DNA of 64,000 bases, taken from the NCBI RefSeq assembly GCF_000422685.1, contig NZ_AUGN01000009.1, positions 62,001 to 126,000 of the forward strand, in the 5' to 3' direction. The notes under the pieces were generated by a model, which was given only the letters and a program-made list of their open reading frames with translations, did not search any database and was not told the DNA's origin. Below, piece by piece: positions 8,361 through 16,219 of the stretch. The translations under genes and the position numbers were made by a program. The DNA is from Flavobacterium gelidilacus DSM 15343 (GTDB lineage: Bacteria > Bacteroidota > Bacteroidia > Flavobacteriales > Flavobacteriaceae). Every line of letters starts with the position of its first letter. Within the stretch, counting starts at the first letter, position 1.

Positions 8361-9251
8361 ATGAAACAAATAGCTGTAATTGGAGCTGGAACAATGGGAA
8401 ACGGAATTGCTCACACCTTTGCTCAATCAGGATTTACTGTAAAATTAATCGATATTTCTGAAAAATCGTTAGAAAAAGGAATGGCAACTATTGCTAACAA
8501 CCTTGACAGAATGGTTTCTAAAGGAACAATCTCTGAAGACGATAAACACAAAACTATATCAAACATCATTACTTACACTGACATTAAAGATGGTGTTGTG
8601 GGTTGTGATTTAGTAGTTGAAGCTGCCACAGAAAATGTGGGGTTAAAAATGAAAATTTTTAAAGAATTAAGTGATACTTGTGATCATAATGTGATTTTCG
8701 CATCAAACACTTCTTCAATTTCTATTACGCAAATTGCTGCACAAGTAGTTCATCCAGAACGTGTTATTGGAATGCATTTTATGAATCCTGTGCCAATTAT
8801 GAAATTGGTCGAAATTATTCGTGGTTATTCAACTTCTGATGAAGTAACTAAAATCATTATGGATTTATCAGTAAAATTAGGTAAAACTCCAACAGAAGTT
8901 AACGATTATCCTGGTTTTGTGGCAAATAGAATTTTAATGCCAATGATTAACGAAGCTATCGAAACTTTATACAACGGTGTTGCTGGTGTTGAAGAAATTG
9001 ATACTGTAATGAAATTAGGAATGGCTCATCCAATGGGACCGTTACAATTAGCCGATTTTATTGGATTAGACGTTTGTCTTTCAATCTTAAATGTAATGTA
9101 TGATGGTTTTAAAAATCCAAAATACGCTCCTTGTCCTTTATTAGTGAATATGGTAATGGCTGGAAAATTAGGGGCAAAATCTGGTGAAGGTTTTTATGAT
9201 TATGCTGAAAGTAGAAAAGCAGAGAAAGTTTCAAAACAATTTTTAAAATAG
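8361..9251 (+). CDS. 3-hydroxyacyl-CoA (3-hydroxybutyryl-CoA) dehydrogenase
   Basis: 296 residues, the usual length of the monofunctional enzyme. It interconverts 3-hydroxyacyl-CoA and 3-oxoacyl-CoA with NAD. The NAD-binding motif is IGAGTMGNGIA (residues 7-17), the VVEAATENVGLKMKIF and SNTSSISI segments are conserved, and the catalytic His is in GMHFMNPVP (His139). The C-terminal dimerisation domain has the family pattern NRILMPMINEA and HPMGPLQLADFIGLD. It could serve short-chain fatty-acid oxidation or butanoyl-CoA metabolism. The stop codon TAG at 9249-9251 is the first part of a dispersed repeat. Confidence 0.93.
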   Translation: MKQIAVIGAGTMGNGIAHTFAQSGFTVKLIDISEKSLEKGMATIANNLDRMVSKGTISEDDKHKTISNIITYTDIKDGVVGCDLVVEAATENVGLKMKIFKELSDTCDHNVIFASNTSSISITQIAAQVVHPERVIGMHFMNPVPIMKLVEIIRGYSTSDEVTKIIMDLSVKLGKTPTEVNDYPGFVANRILMPMINEAIETLYNGVAGVEEIDTVMKLGMAHPMGPLQLADFIGLDVCLSILNVMYDGFKNPKYAPCPLLVNMVMAGKLGAKSGEGFYDYAESRKAEKVSKQFLK

Positions 9252-9316
9252 TGGTCAGTGGTCAGTAATTAGTTGGCAGTTACTGAACACTTAAAACTGC
9301 CAACTGAACACTTAAA
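9250..9316. repeat. Intergenic dispersed repeat unit (GTGGTCAGT / ACTGAACACTTAAA type)
   Basis: Contains a tandem GTGGTCA unit (9251-9264), an 11-bp inverted repeat AGTTGGCAGTT (9271-9281) with its complement at 9295-9305, and two exact copies of ACTGAACACTTAAA (9282-9295 and 9303-9316). A related unit is at 60895-60922. It fills the gap between two genes. Confidence 0.75.
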
Positions 9317-9317
9317 T

Positions 9318-10535
9318 ATGTCAAAAATTATCCCTTTCAAAGCCGTTCGTCCTGCATCTGATAAAGTTGGATTGGTTTCGTGTAGAAATTACGATGATTA
9401 TAGCGCTGCTGAATTAGCTGCATCATTAAATTTTAATCCGTATTCTTTCTTGCATGTTATAAATCCCGCTTATGTAAATGCTCAAAAAATTACTTTGGAT
9501 AAACGTTTTAAAGGTGTTGCTTTAAAATATCAAGATTTTAAGACCGAAAAAACATTAATTCAAGAAGAAAATCCTGTTTTTTATGTTTATGAAATCAAAA
9601 CTAAATATGACAAATTTACTGGAATAATCGCAGGAACTTCAGTAGAGGATTATCAAAATGATATCATTAAAAAACACGAAGACACCTTACAATATCGTGT
9701 AGAAATGTTTAAAGATTATTTACATCAAACAGGATTTAACACGGAGCCTGTTTTAATAACTTATCCAGATAGTGTTGAATTAAACACATGGATTTTACTA
9801 AAAAAACAAAGCGAACCTTTATATCAATTTACAACAACTAACAAAGAGAAACATTCCCTTTGGAAAATTGAAACAGAACACGATATAAATTGGTTACAAG
9901 AACATTTCGAAAATATTCCCGATTTATATATTGCTGATGGACATCATCGTTCGGCTTCAGCAGAATTACTTTTTGAAGAAGACAAACATTCAGGAAATAA
10001 AAATTTACGTTATTTTATGAGCTTTTTAATTCCAGAAAGTAATGTTAAAATTTACGAATACAACAGAATTGTTCGTGATTTAAATGGAAATTCGAAAGAT
10101 GAATTCTTAAAAAAATTAGAAGAACATTTTATCATTAAAATCAAAGAACAAGAATTGTGGAAACCACAAGATAAGTTTGAGTTCGGAATGTATTTAGACG
10201 GAAACTTCTATGCTCTATTTTACAAGATAAATAATAATGAAACCAGTATTTTAGAAAATTTAGACGCACAAATATTATACAATAAAGTATTAAATCCTAT
10301 ATTAGGAATTGAAGATTTAAGAAACGACGAACGCATTGATTATATTTCTGGTAAACAATCTATTACAGCTATAAAATTAGTGGTCGATGAAGGAGAATTT
10401 GAAGTTGGTTTTATGCTTTATCCTTCAAACATTAATGAAATTAAAGACTTTGCAGACAATAATTTAATTATGCCTCCAAAGAGTACTTATATTGAACCGA
10501 AGTTTAGAAGTGGTTTGATGGTTTATGAACTTTAG
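9318..10535 (+). CDS. DUF1015 domain-containing protein
   Basis: 405 residues from the ATG at 9318. A longer frame starts with TTG at 9273, but its extra 15 residues are encoded by the dispersed repeat, and MSKIIPFKAVRP is the normal N-terminus of the family. Recognisable DUF1015 features are the opening IIPFKAVRP, the middle segment YIADGHHRSASAELLF with its His-His-Arg cluster (around residues 205-220), the FMSFLIP motif and the C-terminal MPPKSTYIEPKFRSGL. The family is widespread and often next to serine or phosphoglycerate genes, but its biochemical function is not established to my knowledge. No partner genes are adjacent here. Confidence 0.88.
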   Translation: MSKIIPFKAVRPASDKVGLVSCRNYDDYSAAELAASLNFNPYSFLHVINPAYVNAQKITLDKRFKGVALKYQDFKTEKTLIQEENPVFYVYEIKTKYDKFTGIIAGTSVEDYQNDIIKKHEDTLQYRVEMFKDYLHQTGFNTEPVLITYPDSVELNTWILLKKQSEPLYQFTTTNKEKHSLWKIETEHDINWLQEHFENIPDLYIADGHHRSASAELLFEEDKHSGNKNLRYFMSFLIPESNVKIYEYNRIVRDLNGNSKDEFLKKLEEHFIIKIKEQELWKPQDKFEFGMYLDGNFYALFYKINNNETSILENLDAQILYNKVLNPILGIEDLRNDERIDYISGKQSITAIKLVVDEGEFEVGFMLYPSNINEIKDFADNNLIMPPKSTYIEPKFRSGLMVYEL

Positions 10536-10552
10536 ATCTAGAAAACAAAATA

Positions 10553-10608
10553 GGAACACAGATTTAAGAAATTATAAAAATTTTTGAAATTTCTTAAATA
10601 TGTGTTCC
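10553..10608. repeat. Near-perfect 21-bp inverted repeat before the YggS gene
   Basis: The left arm is 10553-10573 (GGAACACAG then ATTTAAGAAATT) and the right arm 10588-10608. They are complementary except at one position, with a 14-base AT loop. No T-run follows on the plus strand, so it does not look like a standard terminator. It ends 13 bases before the ATG at 10622. Confidence 0.75.
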
Positions 10609-10621
10609 ATAAAAATACAAA

Positions 10622-11281
10622 ATGTCAATAAAAAACAACCTTACCAATATAAAATCTCAATTACTATCAAACGTAACACTTGTTGCCGTTTCTAAAACAA
10701 AACCTGTGAGTGATTTGATGGAAGCTTACAATGCTGGTCAACGCATTTTTGGAGAAAATAAAATCCAAGAAATGACCGAAAAATGGGAAGAAATGCCAAA
10801 AGATATTCAATGGCACATGATTGGACACGTTCAAACTAATAAAGTCAAATATATGGCTGAATATGTTAGTTTAGTTCATGGTGTAGATAGTTTGAAGTTA
10901 TTTAAAGAAATTAACAAACAAGCCAAAAAACACAATCGGGTAATTGATGTTTTATTACAAATGCATATTGCCGAAGAAGAAACAAAATTTGGTTTAGATG
11001 AAAATGAATTGGATGAGATACTGAAACAAGTTCAGCAAAACAAGAGCAAGTTTGAGAACATCAAAATTGTTGGTTTAATGGGAATGGCAACTTTTACAGA
11101 AAATCAAACTCAGATTAAAAAAGAATTTCTACATTTAAAATCTATTTTTGATAAAGTAAATTCTGATCAAATTCAACTGAAGACTCTTTCAATGGGAATG
11201 TCAGGAGATTATAAACTAGCAATTGAATGTGAAAGTACAATGATTCGAATAGGAAGTAGTATCTTTGGTAGTAGAAAATAG
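10622..11281 (+). CDS. YggS/PROSC family pyridoxal 5'-phosphate-binding protein
   Basis: 219 residues, the family length. It is a single-domain fold-type III PLP protein related to alanine racemase and acts in vitamin B6 homeostasis rather than as a classical enzyme. The PLP lysine is in VAVSKTKP (Lys25). Other signatures are FGENKIQEMTEKW, WHMIGHVQTNKVKY, the GLMGMATFTEN strand and LSMGMSGDYKLAIE near the C-terminus with the phosphate-binding serine. Nothing in the neighbourhood suggests a special role. Preceded by a strong hairpin that could affect its expression. Confidence 0.93.
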   Translation: MSIKNNLTNIKSQLLSNVTLVAVSKTKPVSDLMEAYNAGQRIFGENKIQEMTEKWEEMPKDIQWHMIGHVQTNKVKYMAEYVSLVHGVDSLKLFKEINKQAKKHNRVIDVLLQMHIAEEETKFGLDENELDEILKQVQQNKSKFENIKIVGLMGMATFTENQTQIKKEFLHLKSIFDKVNSDQIQLKTLSMGMSGDYKLAIECESTMIRIGSSIFGSRK

Positions 11282-11348
11282 AGAAAAGAATAAAGAAAAA
11301 GATTTAACTTTACCCCTTTAAACTCATAACCTAATAAACTTTTAAACT

Positions 11349-12710
11349 ATTTATTGCATACTCGACATAGAAACCACTGGTGGACAATTTAATGAAGAAG
11401 GAATTACAGAAATTGCTATTTACAAATACAATGGACATGAAGTAGTTGATCAATTCATAAGTCTTGTTAATCCCGAAAAAGCGATTCAACCTTTTGTAGT
11501 TAAATTAACTGGAATTAACAATGCCATGCTACGTTCTGCTCCAAAATTTCATGAAGTAGCCAGAAGAATTATTGAAATTACTGAAGGATGTATTATTGTG
11601 GCTCACAATTCATCATTTGATTATAGAATTTTAAGAACCGAATTTGATCGTTTGGGTTATAAATTCATTCGTCCAACAATTTGTACAGTTGAATTATCTA
11701 AAAAACTAATTCCTGATCAAGCTTCTTATAGTTTGGGAAAATTAGTTCGTTCGCTTGGAATTCCAGTTACTGATAGACATCGTGCAAGCGGTGATGCTTT
11801 AGCAACTGTAAAATTATTTAAACTTTTACTTTCAAAAGATTCCACAAAAGAAATCGTAAAAAGCTACATCAAAACAGAAGTTAAACCAGGAATGGCTCCA
11901 AAACTTCTTGATATTGTTGAAAGTTTACCTAACAAAGTTGGAATCTATTACATTCATAACGAAAAAGGTGATTTAATTTATATTGGAAAAAGTAAAAACA
12001 TTAAGAACAGAATTAACCAACACTTTACTTCAAAAATTTCTAAATCAATCAAAATTCAAAAGCAGGTTTATGCTGTAACTTATGAAGAAACAGGTTCTGA
12101 ATTAATTGCTTTATTAAAAGAAAGTGAAGAAATCAAAATAAACAAACCTATTTATAATAGAGCGCAACGCAAAACCTTATTCAATTGGGCTTTGTATTCT
12201 GAAATAACAAAAGAAGGTTATATAGCTTTAAAAGTTAGCAAAACTGATGGAAGAAAAAAAGAAATTACATCATTCGTTTCGCTAGAAGAAGGAAAAAACG
12301 CTTTGTTTAGAATTACCGAAAAATATAATTTGTGTCAAAAAGTAAATGGCATTTATGATACTAAAAAAAGTTGTTTTCAATATGATATAAAACAATGCTT
12401 TGGTGCTTGTATTGGAAAAGAAAACCCAGAAGAATATAACATTAGGGTTCATGATTTTATCAAGAATAATTCGTTCGAAAGCAACAACATGGTTATCATA
12501 GATAGAGGTAGAACAAATTCTGAAAGAAGTGCTATTCTAATTGAACATGGAGTTTATAAAGGTTATTGTTTTTATGATTTAAACTACCAAATTAACAATA
12601 TAGAAATTCTAAAAAATCTAATTATTCCAATGCAAAATAATAGAGATACACGTTCTATTATTCAATCTTATATGCGAAAAAACAAGAACCTTAAAATTGT
12701 GAAATTTTAA
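11349..12710 (+). CDS. DnaQ-type 3'-5' exonuclease fused to GIY-YIG/UvrC-like nuclease (apparent AUU start)
   Basis: 453 residues if translation starts at ATT 11349. The frame has TAA at 11343-11345, one ACT codon, then ATT TAT TGC, giving (M)YCILDIETTGG, which is the exonuclease Exo I motif with Asp6 and Glu8. The first ATG (11526) would remove it. Exo II is HNSSFDYRILRTEF (Asp91) and Exo III is DRHRASGDAL (His144, Asp149). The GIY-YIG nuclease follows at about 190-275: KVGIYYI, IYIGKSKNIKNR and a distal Glu region. The rest is UvrC-like, including the cysteine motif around CFGACIGKE. The plan matches the DnaQ-UvrC (Cho-like) fusions thought to act in DNA repair. The downstream K+ channel promoter lies inside its 3' end. 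Confidence 0.85.
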   Translation: MYCILDIETTGGQFNEEGITEIAIYKYNGHEVVDQFISLVNPEKAIQPFVVKLTGINNAMLRSAPKFHEVARRIIEITEGCIIVAHNSSFDYRILRTEFDRLGYKFIRPTICTVELSKKLIPDQASYSLGKLVRSLGIPVTDRHRASGDALATVKLFKLLLSKDSTKEIVKSYIKTEVKPGMAPKLLDIVESLPNKVGIYYIHNEKGDLIYIGKSKNIKNRINQHFTSKISKSIKIQKQVYAVTYEETGSELIALLKESEEIKINKPIYNRAQRKTLFNWALYSEITKEGYIALKVSKTDGRKKEITSFVSLEEGKNALFRITEKYNLCQKVNGIYDTKKSCFQYDIKQCFGACIGKENPEEYNIRVHDFIKNNSFESNNMVIIDRGRTNSERSAILIEHGVYKGYCFYDLNYQINNIEILKNLIIPMQNNRDTRSIIQSYMRKNKNLKIVKF

Positions 12711-12724
12711 AAATCTTATATTTG
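12697..12724 (+). promoter_or_regulatory. K+ channel promoter, TTG-N17-TATATTTG
   Basis: TTG at 12697-12699 and TATATTTG at 12717-12724, 17 bases apart, match the Bacteroidota promoter. The ATG begins at 12730, five bases after the -7 element, so the mRNA is predicted leaderless. Confidence 0.65.
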
Positions 12725-12729
12725 TTACT

Positions 12730-13557
12730 ATGGAAGCAACTAATTCAAATTGGGAAAGGTTTCAAAAACGAGTTCATGTAGTTATTTATGGAACTAATAC
12801 TTTTGCAGGAAAACTTTTTGATTTAATTCTTTTAGCTGTAATTCTTTTAAGTGTGGTTTTAGTAATGCTAGAATCTGTAAAAGAATTAGATGCAAAATAT
12901 CATGATTTTCTGTATTATTCTGAATGGATTATTACTGTTTTTTTTACGATTGAATATATTCTTCGTATAATTTCAATCAATAAACCATTAAAATACATAT
13001 TAAGCTTTTACGGAATTATAGATTTAATTTCAATTTTACCAATGTATTTGTCGTTCTTTTTCCCTCAAACAAAAATTCTATCCATTGTTAGAGCTCTACG
13101 ATTATTAAGATTATTCAGAATATTAAATTTAGCTCATTTTACTGGACAAGCTTCCAATTTAAAATTAGCTCTTAAAGCAAGTCAGTCAAAAATTATAGTT
13201 TTTATATATTTTATTCTGGTGATATCTGTTTTACTAGGAGCATTAATGTATGTAATCGAAGGACCAGAAAATGGTTTTACCAGTATCCCAAGGAGTATTT
13301 ATTGGTGTATCGTTACACTAACTACAGTAGGTTATGGAGATATTGCACCGGCTACGACAATTGGACAAATTATTGCCACATTAGTAATGATTTTAGGATA
13401 TGGAATCATTGCCGTTCCAACAGGAATAGTTTCTGCAGAACTTGCTAATAAAACTAAAAACACAAGTCGAAAAAACCCTTGTGGTAACTGCGGAACCGAA
13501 GATCATCGAGACAATGCTGAGTTTTGTTATCATTGTGGAAATGAAATTGACAACTAA
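12730..13557 (+). CDS. Voltage-gated-type potassium channel with C-terminal zinc ribbon
   Basis: 275 residues with six predicted membrane segments. S1 is near 28-48, S2 near 63-83, S3 near 92-110, and S4 near 115-134 with arginines every third residue (Arg121, 124, 127, 130: RALRLLRLFRILN). S5 is near 153-175, then a pore helix. The selectivity filter is TTVGYGD (198-204), and S6 is near 210-237. So it is a tetrameric Kv/KvAP-like K+ channel in the inner membrane. After S6 comes a short tail with four cysteines in CGNCGTEDHR and FCYHCG (Cys251, 254, 266, 269), a zinc-ribbon pattern. The tail could sense metal or redox state; that is inference. The next gene follows after 12 bases and may be co-transcribed. 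Confidence 0.9.
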   Translation: MEATNSNWERFQKRVHVVIYGTNTFAGKLFDLILLAVILLSVVLVMLESVKELDAKYHDFLYYSEWIITVFFTIEYILRIISINKPLKYILSFYGIIDLISILPMYLSFFFPQTKILSIVRALRLLRLFRILNLAHFTGQASNLKLALKASQSKIIVFIYFILVISVLLGALMYVIEGPENGFTSIPRSIYWCIVTLTTVGYGDIAPATTIGQIIATLVMILGYGIIAVPTGIVSAELANKTKNTSRKNPCGNCGTEDHRDNAEFCYHCGNEIDN

Positions 13558-13569
13558 TAAAGAAAAAAA

Positions 13570-14685
13570 ATGACTAAAAAATCTATTCTACTTCTTTTAT
13601 TGACCCTATTCTTTATATCATCTTGCAAATTAGGTCGTTTTGTAATTTATAATTTTGCTGATATAAATGATCACAAAAAATTTCCAAAAAGAGATATTGA
13701 AAAACCAGAAAAACCTTTTAATTTTGAATATAAAGTAAGAGATCAAATTGCAAAAAAAGTTACTTTAAATATAAAAGGAAAAGAAAAAGTATACACGTTT
13801 GATGAATATTTAGAAATCAATAAAACAGTTGCTTTTCTAGTTATTAGAAAAGACACTGTTATTTATGAAAAATATTTTGATGGTTATGATAAAGAAAAAG
13901 TAGTTCCTTCCTTTTCTATGGCAAAATCAGTTATTTCAATGCTAATTGGTTGTGCTATTGATGATGGATTTATTAAATCCGTTGACGAACCTATTACAAA
14001 TTACTTACCAGAATTAAAAAAAAATGGTTTTGAAAAAGTTACAATTAGTAATTTGTTAAACATGACTTCTGGAATTAAATTTAATGAAAGTTACTATAAT
14101 CCTTTTGGTAATGCTGCCAGTATTTATTATGGTAGAAATCTTAAAAAAGAAATTTCTAAATTAAAATTAGAAGAAGGTAATATCAATACATTTAGTTATA
14201 GCAGTGGTGATTCTCAAATTTTAGGATTAGTTTTGGAGGCTAGTTTAAAAGGGAGAAAAATCAGCGAATATCTTGAAGAAAAAATCTGGAAACCTCTTGG
14301 AATGGAATATAATGCGAGTTGGAGTTTAGATAAAAAAGGAGGTGTTGAAAAAACATTTTGTTGTTTAAACTCGGTTGCGATTGATTATGCAAAATTAGGA
14401 AGGTTATTTTTAAATAATGGTAACTGGAATGGCAAGCAAATTATTTCAAAAGAATGGGTTGAAAAGACATCAAAATCAGAGAATAATTTAAGTGGTGTTT
14501 CTTATTATCAAAATCAATGGTGGATTGCTGACAAAGATGAAATGAGTTATTTTGCCCAAGGAATTTTAGGACAATACATTTATGTAAATCCAAAGACTGA
14601 AACTATAATTGTTAGATTAGGAAAAGATTACGGAAAACAAAGTAATTGGAAATCAATTTTTAAAACAATTTCAAAAGTAGACTAA
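13570..14685 (+). CDS. Serine hydrolase of the beta-lactamase/class C family, lipoprotein
   Basis: 371 residues. The N-terminus is a lipoprotein signal peptide (KKSILLLLLTLFFISSC, Cys19). The catalytic SxxK tetrad is SMAK at residues 116-119. The Tyr of the second motif is in FSYSSGDSQIL, where class C enzymes have YxN. The NMTSGIKFNES segment is also typical of this group (PF00144), which includes penicillin-binding esterases, D-aminopeptidases and 6-aminohexanoate-type hydrolases. Actual substrate is unknown; true beta-lactamase activity is unlikely given the family at large. Anchored in the envelope. Sits 12 bases after the channel gene; the miaA UUG start follows its stop by one base. Confidence 0.87.
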   Translation: MTKKSILLLLLTLFFISSCKLGRFVIYNFADINDHKKFPKRDIEKPEKPFNFEYKVRDQIAKKVTLNIKGKEKVYTFDEYLEINKTVAFLVIRKDTVIYEKYFDGYDKEKVVPSFSMAKSVISMLIGCAIDDGFIKSVDEPITNYLPELKKNGFEKVTISNLLNMTSGIKFNESYYNPFGNAASIYYGRNLKKEISKLKLEEGNINTFSYSSGDSQILGLVLEASLKGRKISEYLEEKIWKPLGMEYNASWSLDKKGGVEKTFCCLNSVAIDYAKLGRLFLNNGNWNGKQIISKEWVEKTSKSENNLSGVSYYQNQWWIADKDEMSYFAQGILGQYIYVNPKTETIIVRLGKDYGKQSNWKSIFKTISKVD

Positions 14686-14686
14686 A

Positions 14687-15610
14687 TTGAAAAACTATCT
14701 AATCGTGATTGTTGGTCCGACAGCAATTGGAAAAACTGCTTTAAGTATTAAATTGGCTCAACATTTTGGTTGTGATATTCTTTCGTGCGATAGTCGTCAG
14801 TTTTTTAAGGAAATGAAAATAGGCACAGCAGTTCCAAATGAGATAGAATTAGCTGCTTCTAACCATCATTTTATTCAAAACAAATCAATTTTTGAAAATT
14901 ATACTGTTGGTGATTTTGAAAAAGAAGCTACTTCCAAATTAGACGAATTATTCAAAGAAAATAACGTTCAAATTGTTGTTGGTGGTTCTGGTTTATATGT
15001 CAATGCTATTTTACAAGGTTTTGACGATTTTCCTGAAGTTCCAAGCGAAATTCGTGAAAACGTAAGAATTCAATATGAAGAAAAAGGTTTGGAATTTCTT
15101 CAACAAAAACTTAAAGAATTAGATAACATCTACTACTCTACTCTTTTAAAAGAAAATCCTCAAACCTTGCAAAATCCGCAACGAATGATGCGCTTTGTAG
15201 AAGTTTGTTTGGCTTCAAATTTGCCCTATTCTTCCTTTTTAAATCAGAAAAAAAATCAACGTAATTTTATTCCAATTGTCATTGGATTAGAAGCTGATCG
15301 AGAAATCATGTACAACAGAATTAATCAAAGAGTTGCTATTATGATGAACGAAGGTTTACTAGAAGAAGCAAAAAATGTTTATCCAAACAAAGAACTAAAT
15401 GCCTTACAAACTGTAGGTTATAGAGAATTATTTGATTATTTTGATGGTAAAACAACTTTAGACTTTGCCATCGAACAAATCAAAATGAATACTCGAAGAT
15501 TTGCCAAACGTCAATTGACTTGGTTTAAGCGTAATGAAAAGACCATTTGGTTTGATTTTCAAACGGAAACTTCAAAAATTATAGAATTTATTAACAAAAC
15601 AATTGATTAA
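14687..15610 (+). CDS. miaA: tRNA dimethylallyltransferase MiaA (UUG start)
   Basis: 307 residues. The enzyme transfers a dimethylallyl group to N6 of A37 in tRNAs reading UNN codons, the first step of i6A/ms2i6A synthesis. The P-loop is GPTAIGKT (10-17), followed by DSRQFF (35-40) with the catalytic Asp, KIGTAVP (44-50), and GGSGLYVNAIL in the middle. The C-terminal NTRRFAKRQLTWFKR motif contacts tRNA. The only start upstream of the P-loop is TTG at 14687, one base after the preceding stop; the first ATG is well inside and would delete the P-loop. The MKNYLIVIVGPT start fits the family. Confidence 0.95.
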   Translation: MKNYLIVIVGPTAIGKTALSIKLAQHFGCDILSCDSRQFFKEMKIGTAVPNEIELAASNHHFIQNKSIFENYTVGDFEKEATSKLDELFKENNVQIVVGGSGLYVNAILQGFDDFPEVPSEIRENVRIQYEEKGLEFLQQKLKELDNIYYSTLLKENPQTLQNPQRMMRFVEVCLASNLPYSSFLNQKKNQRNFIPIVIGLEADREIMYNRINQRVAIMMNEGLLEEAKNVYPNKELNALQTVGYRELFDYFDGKTTLDFAIEQIKMNTRRFAKRQLTWFKRNEKTIWFDFQTETSKIIEFINKTID

Positions 15611-15652
15611 AGCAACCTTTTTCGAAAAATGGAATCTTTAAAAAAACTTGAC

Positions 15653-16201
15653 ATGAAAAAAGCTCTACTTTTATTTTTAATTATTCCGTTTATGGCTTTT
15701 CAATGTGAGCCTGGAGAACCATGTGAACCAGCAATAAAGCAAAAATCAAAGCCAAATTTAATCACAGTAGAAAACCTTCAAACTAATTATATTGTTGGTG
15801 ATATTATATGGCTAAATTCTAGTTTAGAAAAAAATCAACTTTTTGAAAATCCCAATGAAACTATAGATTTACTTAGTTATCCATTGGATTACGCATTAGG
15901 TTTTCAGTTTTATAAATCATCTTTATACAGCACAGATACTTATCTTTGTATAGATGAATCTTCGTCTGAAGTTACTATTGGATCAAACAATAACTGCAAT
16001 ACTTTTGTTTATGAAAAAGATGGAGATTTTTTAAAAAGTAGAGTTGGAATCAAATTACTTGAAACAGGTAATTTTAAAATAATTCTTTCTTCAATTTCAA
16101 CCTTTAGAGAAACAGGTTTAAATTGTGGTGATAACGCACTTGATATTTACACAACTTTTAGCAATAATAATCAAAATTCTATTACTTTTATAGTTCAATA
16201 G
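15653..16201 (+). CDS. Hypothetical lipoprotein
   Basis: 182 residues from the ATG at 15653; a start at 15629 is possible but would put eight polar residues before the signal peptide. The hydrophobic segment KKALLLFLIIPFMAFQC resembles a lipoprotein signal, with Cys at residue 18 and two more acidic Cys-Glu-Pro units close behind (EPGEPCEP). The mature part has four more cysteines (Tyr-Leu-Cys, Asn-Asn-Cys, Leu-Asn-Cys and others) and a beta-rich composition, so disulfides in the periplasm are possible. I do not recognise a family. It lies 42 bases after miaA and 18 bases before the thioesterase gene on the same strand. Confidence 0.6.
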   Translation: MKKALLLFLIIPFMAFQCEPGEPCEPAIKQKSKPNLITVENLQTNYIVGDIIWLNSSLEKNQLFENPNETIDLLSYPLDYALGFQFYKSSLYSTDTYLCIDESSSEVTIGSNNNCNTFVYEKDGDFLKSRVGIKLLETGNFKIILSSISTFRETGLNCGDNALDIYTTFSNNNQNSITFIVQ

Positions 16202-16219
16202 ATTTCATTAAAATAAAAA

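Noticed and set aside
9273..9317. TTG start 15 codons upstream of the DUF1015 ATG
   Set aside because: This segment is encoded by the dispersed repeat; the family N-terminus starts at the ATG at 9318.
11526..11528. ATG as the start of the exonuclease-GIY-YIG gene
   Set aside because: It would remove the catalytic Exo I motif that is present in frame upstream. Kept as an alternative only.
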